From: CAWDVK01 sp963805715
Lineage (GTDB): Bacteria > Actinomycetota > Actinomycetes > Streptosporangiales > Streptosporangiaceae
Assembly (NCBI GenBank): GCA_963805715.1
Contig: CAWDVK010000020.1
Coordinates: 434,001-498,000, forward strand
DNA length: 64,000 bases
Direction of reading: 5' to 3'
Shown: piece by piece, positions 58,365 to 64,000 of the stretch
Position numbering within the stretch: position 1 is the stretch's first letter
Layout: every line of letters starts with the position of its first letter
The notes under the pieces: model-generated
The model's database searches: none
What the model was told of the DNA's origin: nothing
The model's input: only the letters and a program-made list of their open reading frames with translations
Program-made: the position numbers and the translations under genes

Positions 58365-59069
58365 TCAGCCTTCCCCGGCCTCGCCTTCCCCGGCCTCGCT
58401 GGCCGCCTGCTCGCCTGCCGCATCGCCATCGGCCGCTGCGGCCGATGCGTTCGCGGCCGGCTCCGCCGTGGCCGGCTCCGCCGGGGCAGAATCTGCCGGG
58501 GCGGAATCTGCCAGGGCGGAATCTGCCGGGGCCGGGGCCGCGCCATCTCCCTCAGCTGCCCGCTTCTCCTCGAGCGCGGCAGCCAGCCTGGCCATCTGGG
58601 TCGGCAGCGCCGCGAACGTGGCGGCGGCGTTGGCCATCGTGGCCTTCATCGCGCCGGCCAGCTTGGCCAGCAGCACCTCGCGCGGCTCGAGATCAGCAAG
58701 CTTGACGATGTCCGCCGGACTCAGCGCCCGGCCATCGAGCACGCCGCCCTTGATCACCAGGAACGGGTGCGCCGTGGCGAAGTCACGCAGTCCCTTCGCC
58801 GCCTCGACCACGTCTCCCTGCACGAAGGCGATAGCCGAGGGACCAGTCAGCAGGCTGGTCAGATCGGCGGTCACGCCGGCCTCAGTGGCAGCGATCTTGG
58901 TTAGCGTGTTCTTGACCACCGCGAAGGTGGCATGCTCGCCCAGCGACCGGCGCAGCTCGCCCAGGTCCGCCACCGACAGGCCGCGGTACTCGGTCAGCAC
59001 CGCGCCCGACGAGCTCTGGAATCGCTCGGTCAGCTCGGCGACCGCAGCCACCTTCTCTGCCCTCGCCAT
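58365..59069 (-). CDS. rplJ: 50S ribosomal protein L10 with acidic tail
   Basis: 234 residues. Core MARAEKVAAVAELTERFQSS, VLTEYRGLSVADLGELRRSL, VVKNTLTKIAATEAG, then an extra C-terminal tail of about 55 Ala/Asp/Glu/Ser/Pro residues with a short ADSAP repeat. It anchors the L7/L12 dimers. Confidence 0.97.
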   Translation of the reverse strand: MARAEKVAAVAELTERFQSSSGAVLTEYRGLSVADLGELRRSLGEHATFAVVKNTLTKIAATEAGVTADLTSLLTGPSAIAFVQGDVVEAAKGLRDFATAHPFLVIKGGVLDGRALSPADIVKLADLEPREVLLAKLAGAMKATMANAAATFAALPTQMARLAAALEEKRAAEGDGAAPAPADSALADSAPADSAPAEPATAEPAANASAAAADGDAAGEQAASEAGEGEAGEG

Positions 59070-59500
59070 GGGCCTCCCTTCTCCATCCGGACCGGCCCCG
59101 CGAGCGGGAGCAGCCCGGCCTCAATGTCCTGGCGTCGGCGAAGGCTGGGCAAAGGCGAACGCCCCGGCCGCAGGGGCACGGGGCGTGACCGCTTCGGGCG
59201 CTGAAACGCCGCCGCGGTTAAGCTCGTTCACCTGCGCGGGCCGCCGCTCTCGCGGACCTTCAGTCACCGCGCTGGAGGCGGTGACAGCCGACGGTCTCTG
59301 GCAGCCCACAGCGTACGCGCCCGCGCCGGATCTCGCCAAATCGCCTGGGCCGCCGGGCCCGCGTGCGCGGGCCCCCCGGAAGCCGGCAGTTCCCGGTGAT
59401 CACGGAGCCCTGTCAGTCGCTATGACTGACAGGGCTCCGTGATCATGAAAGTTACCCGCCGCGAGAGCGGCCGGCGCATGGCCGGCCCGGCCACGAGGGC
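59070..59500. other. rplJ leader and rplA end
   Basis: 431 bp with the rplA terminator at one end. The part next to rplJ is where the L10-binding leader that autoregulates rplJL is expected; GC-rich arms are present, but I could not assign its structure. No gene seen. Confidence 0.5.
59397..59445 (-). terminator. rplA terminator, 22-bp perfect stem
   Basis: TGATCACGGAGCCCTGTCAG plus two bases pairs perfectly with its complement around a 5-nt GCTAT loop, 56 bp after the rplA stop. The stem is unusually long and less GC-rich than its surroundings, and may be a dispersed palindrome. Confidence 0.75.
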
Positions 59501-60226
59501 CTAGCTGGCGGCTGCCTCTTCCAGGCTGTCAGACAGGTTCCTGGTCGCGCTCGGGTCCACCGGGATGCCCGGCCCCATCGTGCTGGTGACGGTGACCTTC
59601 CTCAGGTAGCGGCCCTTCGCGGCGGCGGGCTTCAGCCTGATCACTTCCTCCAGGGCCGCGGCGTAGTTCTCCACCAGCGACCGGTCGGGGAACGACGCCT
59701 TGCCGATGATGAAGTGCAGGTTGCCGTGCCGGTCGACCCGGAACTCGATCTTGCCGCCCTTGATGTCGGACACCGCCTTGGCGACGTCGGCCGTCACCGT
59801 CCCGGTCTTGGGGTTCGGCATCAGGCCGCGGGGCCCGAGCACCCGGCCCAGCCGGCCGACCTTGCCCATCAGGTCAGGCGTGGCTACCACCGCGTCGAAG
59901 TCCAGGAAGCCGCCCTGGATCCGCTCGATCAGATCGTCCGAGCCCACGTAGTCGGCGCCCGCCGCGGTGGCCTCGGCCGCCCGCTCGCCCGTCGCGAAGA
60001 CCAGGACCCGAGCCGTCTTGCCGGTCCCGTGCGGCAGGTTGACCGTGCCGCGGACCATCTGGTCCGCCTTGCGCGGGTCCACGCCCAGCCGCAGGGCAAC
60101 CTCGACCGTGGGGTCGAACTTCGTCGGGGAGGTCTTCCTGACCAGCGCCACGGCCTCAGCCGGGCTGTAGAGCTGGCTGGCGTCGATGGCCTCTTCGGCC
60201 TTGCGATATGCCTTGCTGCGCTTCAT
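59501..60226 (-). CDS. rplA: 50S ribosomal protein L1
   Basis: 241 residues, MKRSKAYRKAEEAIDASQLY, with KFDPTVEVALRLGVDPRKAD and GPRGLMPNPKTGTVTADVAK, the L1 signature. It binds the mobile 23S stalk and usually represses its own operon. Confidence 0.98.
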   Translation of the reverse strand: MKRSKAYRKAEEAIDASQLYSPAEAVALVRKTSPTKFDPTVEVALRLGVDPRKADQMVRGTVNLPHGTGKTARVLVFATGERAAEATAAGADYVGSDDLIERIQGGFLDFDAVVATPDLMGKVGRLGRVLGPRGLMPNPKTGTVTADVAKAVSDIKGGKIEFRVDRHGNLHFIIGKASFPDRSLVENYAAALEEVIRLKPAAAKGRYLRKVTVTSTMGPGIPVDPSATRNLSDSLEEAAAS

Positions 60227-60347
60227 GTCCTGTCTCCTTACTGCTCAGGAGGTCGTGGTCCGCGGGCCAGCGCGTGGCCCTGCCACTGGCCGGACCGCCC
60301 TTCGGCCCGGCATCCATCGTGAGTGCTAACAATTCCGCACGCTGAAA

Positions 60348-60785
60348 TCAGCCCTCGCTGACCGTAATTCCCATCGATCGCGCCGTCCCGGCGATGATCT
60401 TCTCGGCGGCCTCCAGCGTGGTCGCGTTCAGGTCCGGCATCTTGGCCTGGGCGATCTCCCGGACCTGGGCTCTGGACATGGTCCCGACCTTGCTCTTGTG
60501 CGGCTCGCTGCTGCCCTTCTGGACCCCGGCCGCCTTCTTGATCAGCTCAGGGGCTGGCGGCGTCTTGGTGATGAAGCTGAACGTCCGGTCCTCGTAGATG
60601 GTGATCTCGACCGGGATGACGTTGCCTCGCTGGTTGTCCGTGGCAGCGTTGTACTGCTTGACGAAATCCATGATGTTGACGCCGTGCGGGCCGAGGGCGG
60701 TGCCCACGGGCGGCGCGGGAGTCGCGGCGCCCGCATTCAGCTGCACCTTGACGACCGCAGCGACTTTCTTCTTCCTCGGAGCCAT
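60348..60785 (-). CDS. rplK: 50S ribosomal protein L11
   Basis: 145 residues. The proline-rich N-terminal domain (LNAGAATPAPPVGTALGPHG) is the thiostrepton and RelA contact region. RNA-binding domain GTMSRAQVREIAQAKMPDLN. Confidence 0.98.
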   Translation of the reverse strand: MAPRKKKVAAVVKVQLNAGAATPAPPVGTALGPHGVNIMDFVKQYNAATDNQRGNVIPVEITIYEDRTFSFITKTPPAPELIKKAAGVQKGSSEPHKSKVGTMSRAQVREIAQAKMPDLNATTLEAAEKIIAGTARSMGITVSEG

Positions 60786-60918
60786 CTTCCTCAGTTCCTG
60801 CCTAACTCTGGTTGTGCCTGCCTCTGATCGTTCCTGCGAGGCACGGCTGTCCTCGCACCTGCGGCGCCGGTCAGCGCCATGGCGGTCAGCTCGGGGTGCG
60901 TTCCGGCGGCGGCCTCGA

Positions 60919-61920
60919 TCAGATCTTGCTGACCTGGTCGAAGGACAGTTCCACCGGGGTCTCGCGGCCGAAGATGGACACGAGGACCTTCAGCTTCTGG
61001 GTATCGGAGTTGACCTCGCTGACGGTTGCCGGGAGGGTCGCGAACGGCCCGTCCATGACGGTAACGGACTGGCCGACCTCGAAGTCCACCGCGGCAGCCC
61101 GCATCGTCTCGGCCTTCTTGGCCGCCTTCTCCTCCGGCACCGGGGCGAGCAGCGCGGCAACCTCGTCCAGGCTGAGCGGCGACGGCCTGCTGGACAGGCC
61201 CACGAATCCGGTGACGCCCGGCGTATTGCGCACCGCCGCCCAGGACTCATCCGTCAGATCCATCCGGACGAGGATGTAGCCGGGCAGCACCTTCTCCTGA
61301 ACCTGCTGCCGCTTGCCGCCCTTGACCTCGATCACCGCATGCGTGGGGACCTCGATCTGGAAGATGTAATCCTCCATGTTGAGCGACTGGGTGCGGCTCT
61401 CCAGGTTGGTCCTGACCCGGTTCTCGTAGCCGGCATAGGAATGCACGACGTACCAGTCACCGGGCAGCAGCTTCAGTTCGGTCTTGAACGCGGCCACCGG
61501 GTCGCCGTCTTCCTCCGCGGCACCGTTCTCGGCAGCGGCACCGTTCTCGGCAGCGGCGGGACCCGTGCCCCCGGCCGCGACCTCGGCCTCAGCCGCGACC
61601 TCAGCCTCAGCCGCGACCTCAGCCTCAGCGGCGGGCTCGGCCTCAGCGGCGGAGTCGCCGGGCGCGCTCAGATCGCTCTCGGCGACCGGATCGGCCACGG
61701 CCGCTGAGTCGGCCTCAGCCTGCATGGCGAAATCCTCGTCAGCGGACTCCGCAGCGTCGCCGGCCGCGGCCGCCGCGGTATCCGGCGCTGGCGTGACGCC
61801 AGCCGCGCCGGTGACGGCAGCCTCGGCCGCATCGGCGGGCGCGCTGCCGGTCACGCTGGGCTGGCCGTCGGTAGGACGCTCGGCCGACGGACCACCGACC
61901 TGCGGTTCGGGCTCGGACAC
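60919..61920 (-). CDS. nusG: Transcription antitermination factor NusG with long acidic N-terminus
   Basis: 333 residues. The NGN domain begins near residue 150 (DWYVVHSYAGYENRVRTNLE) and the KOW domain ends the protein (GQSVTVMDGPFATLPATVSE, ETPVELSFDQVSKI). The first 145 residues are Ala/Glu/Asp-rich with an EVAAEA repeat; actinobacterial NusG often has such an extension. It links RNA polymerase with Rho or the ribosome. Confidence 0.96.
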   Translation of the reverse strand: MSEPEPQVGGPSAERPTDGQPSVTGSAPADAAEAAVTGAAGVTPAPDTAAAAAGDAAESADEDFAMQAEADSAAVADPVAESDLSAPGDSAAEAEPAAEAEVAAEAEVAAEAEVAAGGTGPAAAENGAAAENGAAEEDGDPVAAFKTELKLLPGDWYVVHSYAGYENRVRTNLESRTQSLNMEDYIFQIEVPTHAVIEVKGGKRQQVQEKVLPGYILVRMDLTDESWAAVRNTPGVTGFVGLSSRPSPLSLDEVAALLAPVPEEKAAKKAETMRAAAVDFEVGQSVTVMDGPFATLPATVSEVNSDTQKLKVLVSIFGRETPVELSFDQVSKI

Positions 61921-62099
61921 CTTAACTCTTTCCCTCTAGAGCTCTTCTTGCGCGGTCCCGGTCAGCTGCCACTGCCAGCTGCGCGACCGCGGGCACTCGC
62001 TTCCATCACCGGGCGCGGCCACAGCGATCGCCGGGCACACCCGCTCGTGTGATCATGCTGCCACGCTCGGCAGATGCTCACTACTCGCCAGCGAAATCC

Positions 62100-62351
62100 T
62101 CAGCCGAAGATAGCCAGCACCAGCTTCGTGAACCCGTAGTCCAGGCTCGTGACGATCGCGACCATGATCAGGATGAAGACAAGGGCAACAGTCGTGTAGG
62201 TGACCAGCTCCCTGCGAGTCGGCCAGACCACCTTGCGCAGCTCATCGACCACTTCCCGGACGAACCGGGCGGGCGATACCTTATCCCGCTTGGCTGCGCC
62301 GCCGGGCTTGGGCGCCTTCTCCGGCGCTGAGCCACGTGTCTGAGTTGCCAT
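62100..62351 (-). CDS. secE: Preprotein translocase subunit SecE
   Basis: 83 residues, with FVREVVDELRKVVWPTRREL followed by one transmembrane helix (VALVFILIMVAIVTSLDYG). Partner of SecY. It lies 74 bp after the tRNA-Trp gene and is followed by nusG. Confidence 0.97.
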   Translation of the reverse strand: MATQTRGSAPEKAPKPGGAAKRDKVSPARFVREVVDELRKVVWPTRRELVTYTTVALVFILIMVAIVTSLDYGFTKLVLAIFG

Positions 62352-62425
62352 ACCCTCACCTGAGCAACGATCCGCTACCGGCTGACGCCGCCATCTCGCC
62401 CGCGATTTCGCACGAGCCGCACTCG

Positions 62426-62499
62426 CAGGGCAGGAGGGACTCGAACCCCCAACCGCCGGTTTTGGAGACCGGGACTCTAGCCAATTGAGCTACTGCCCT
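62426..62499 (-). tRNA. tRNA-Trp (anticodon CCA)
   Basis: 74 nt. Acceptor AGGGCAG/CTGCCCT, D-arm AGCTCAATTGGCTAGAG, anticodon loop CTCCAAA with CCA, T-loop GGTTCGAGTCC. The 3' CCA is not encoded. The location just before secE is usual in actinobacteria. Confidence 0.97.
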
Positions 62500-62803
62500 G
62501 TGACGGCCTGTGCGGGCACGCACAGGCCAGCCTGGTGGAAGGCCACCAGATGCAGAAGTGTACGTGGCCGGACGCGCGCCGTCGAACTGCATCAGCTGCT
62601 CCGACGGCACGAAGTTTCGGGCGCACCGCCCGCGGCGGCCGGCCAGCGCCCTGACCGGCCCGTCGGGACCGGTGCTCGCCATCCGCGATCCAACGGCGGC
62701 CAACCTCGCAAATATTCCCTGACCTGCCTATACCGGATGCCGGGGCGGGCTGGCTAGCGCCAATCGTGCCGCCGGTGCCCGGCCGGGATGCGATCATTGG
62801 AGC
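62500..62803. other. Divergent region between tRNA-Trp and the aminotransferase
   Basis: 304 bp with no gene. It holds the likely tRNA-Trp/secE promoter and a 10-bp hairpin (62505-62528, GGCCTGTGCG with a GGCA loop) in the tRNA 5' leader. Confidence 0.6.
62557..62586 (-). promoter_or_regulatory. tRNA-Trp/secE promoter
   Basis: On the minus strand TTCGAC (62581-62586), an 18-bp spacer and TACACT (62557-62562), about 58 bp upstream of the tRNA 5' end. Confidence 0.55.
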
Positions 62804-64000
62804 ATGAATTCAGCGCCGCGCAGGATCTCCGCCCGGGTCTCGGCGATCGCCGAGTCAGCCACGCTCGCCGTTGACGCGAAGGCGAAGGCGCTCAAGGCGG
62901 CGAGGCCCGTCATCGGGTTCGGCGCGGGCGAGCCCGATTTCCCGACGCCTGACTACATCGTCGAGGCGGCTGCGCGCGCCTGCGCGGTGCCGAGATTCCA
63001 CAAGTACACGCCGGCCGCCGGCCTGCCCGAGCTGCGCGAGGCAGTGGCCGCGAAGACCGCCCGCGACTCGGGCCTGGACGTCTCCCCCGCCCAGGTGCTG
63101 ATCACCAACGGCGGCAAGCACGCGGTCTACGAGGCGTTCGCCACCCTGCTGGATCCCGGCGACGAGGTACTGCTGCCGACGCCGTACTGGACGACCTACC
63201 CGGAGTCCATCGGGCTGGCCGGCGGCGTGCCGGTGCCGGTGCTGACCGATGAGAGCACCGGCTACCTGACGTTCCGTCGAGCAGCTGGAGGCGCACCGGA
63301 CGGAGCGGACCAAGCTGCTGGTGTTCGTCTCGCCGTCCAACCCGACGGGTGCCGTATACCCGCCCGAGCTGGTGGCGGAGATCGGCCGCTGGGCAGCGGC
63401 CAGCGGCATCTGGGTGGTGACCGACGAGATCTACGAGCATCTCGTTTACGGCGACGCGCGATTCGCCTCGATGCCGGTGGTGGCACCGCAGATCGCCGAC
63501 CGCTGCGTGGTGCTGAACGGCGTGGCGAAGACGTACGCGATGACCGGCTGGCGGGTCGGCTGGATGATCGGGCCGCCGGACGTGATCAAGGCGGCCGCGA
63601 ACCTGCAGTCGCACGCGACCTCCAACGTCTGCAACGTTGCCCAGGCAGCGGCGCTGACGGCCGTGTCCGGCGACCTGTCGGCGGTGGAGGCCATGCGGGC
63701 TGCCTTCGACCGCCGCCGCCAGCTGATGACCCGGATGCTGAACGAGGTGCCGGGGGTGGTCTGCCCGCTGCCGGAGGGCGCGTTCTACTGCTACCCGTCG
63801 GTCAAGGGAATCCTGGGCAGGGAACTGGCCGGCCGCCGGCCGCGGACCAGCGGTGAGCTGGCCGAGCTGCTGCTGGATGAGGCCGACGTGGCCGTGGTGC
63901 CCGGCGAGGCCTTCGGCACGGACGGCTACTTCCGGCTGTCCTGCGCCCTGGGTGACGCGGACCTGGAAGAGGGCGTCAGCCGGCTGGCCAAGCTGCTGAG
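62804..64000 (+). CDS. Pyridoxal-phosphate aspartate-type aminotransferase, frameshifted, cut by window end
   Basis: Class I aminotransferase. The first frame reads RRISARVSAIAESATLAVDA, GAGEPDFPTPDYIVEAAARA and LLPTPYWTTYPE up to GYLT. The sequence then continues one frame over: LLVFVSPSNPTGAVYPPELV, VTDEIYEHLVYGD and the PLP-lysine region NGVAKTYAMTGWRVGWM. Dropping one base from GACGTTC (63268-63274) repairs it. The C-terminus lies at or just beyond the window end. Probably an aspartate or related amino-acid aminotransferase. Confidence 0.92.

Overview
The window is high-GC actinobacterial DNA, probably from a Streptosporangiales-like actinomycete. It carries the actinobacterial order rplM-rpsI-glmM-glmS, the str, S10, spc and alpha ribosomal clusters next to rpoBC, rplJL, rplKA and nusG-secE-tRNA-Trp, GTG and TTG starts (rpoB starts with TTG), and zinc-binding forms of S4, S14 and L36. 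No taxon can be named with certainty. Almost every gene lies on the minus strand; the exceptions are one membrane-anchored protein gene (22895-24532) and an aminotransferase gene (62804-64000).

Positions 1-18700 hold an exopolysaccharide locus. Twelve minus-strand genes run from an ATP-grasp enzyme (18678) down to two spherulation-family proteins (3506), mostly joined by ATGA or GTGA stop/start overlaps or short gaps. They encode an ATP-grasp ligase, a flavoprotein, a polyprenyl-phosphate sugar transferase, a NodB-type deacetylase, a GT4 glycosyltransferase, an Agd3-like (CE18) deacetylase, a PelF-type GT4, a 12-helix membrane protein of unknown family, two nucleotide-sugar SDR enzymes and two Sph3/spherulin-4-like (GH135-type) proteins. 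Two LuxR-type response regulators and another GT4 follow. The families match the fungal galactosaminogalactan cluster (uge3, sph3, gtb3, agd3) and the bacterial Pel pathway, but are combined with a lipid-linked initiating transferase. The inferred product is a partly deacetylated, amino-sugar-rich polymer.

Positions 18870-22604 hold rplM, rpsI, glmM and a collapsed glmS (18 N-terminal codons joined to the last third of the gene). Positions 22895-26525 hold an unrecognised anchored protein, a dienelactone hydrolase bordered by duplicated gene ends, and truA.

Positions 26644-62500 are the core gene-expression block: rplQ-rpoA-rpsD-rpsK-rpsM-rpmJ-infA, map-adk-secY, the spc and S10 operons, tuf-fusA-rpsG-rpsL, rpoC-rpoB, rplL-rplJ, rplA-rplK, nusG-secE and tRNA-Trp. 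Three features stand out. Three coupled 25-codon cysteine-rich mini-ORFs lie between rplP and rpmC. Ribosomal protein S12 has Arg at position 88, a known streptomycin-resistance substitution. Three genes (rpsI, rplD, aminotransferase) are broken by the same one-base lesion, GACGTTC where GACGTC restores the frame, which suggests sequence errors rather than real mutations.

The window is rich in short tandem repeats, several of which extend or interrupt coding sequences. No insertion sequences, phage genes or CRISPR arrays were seen.
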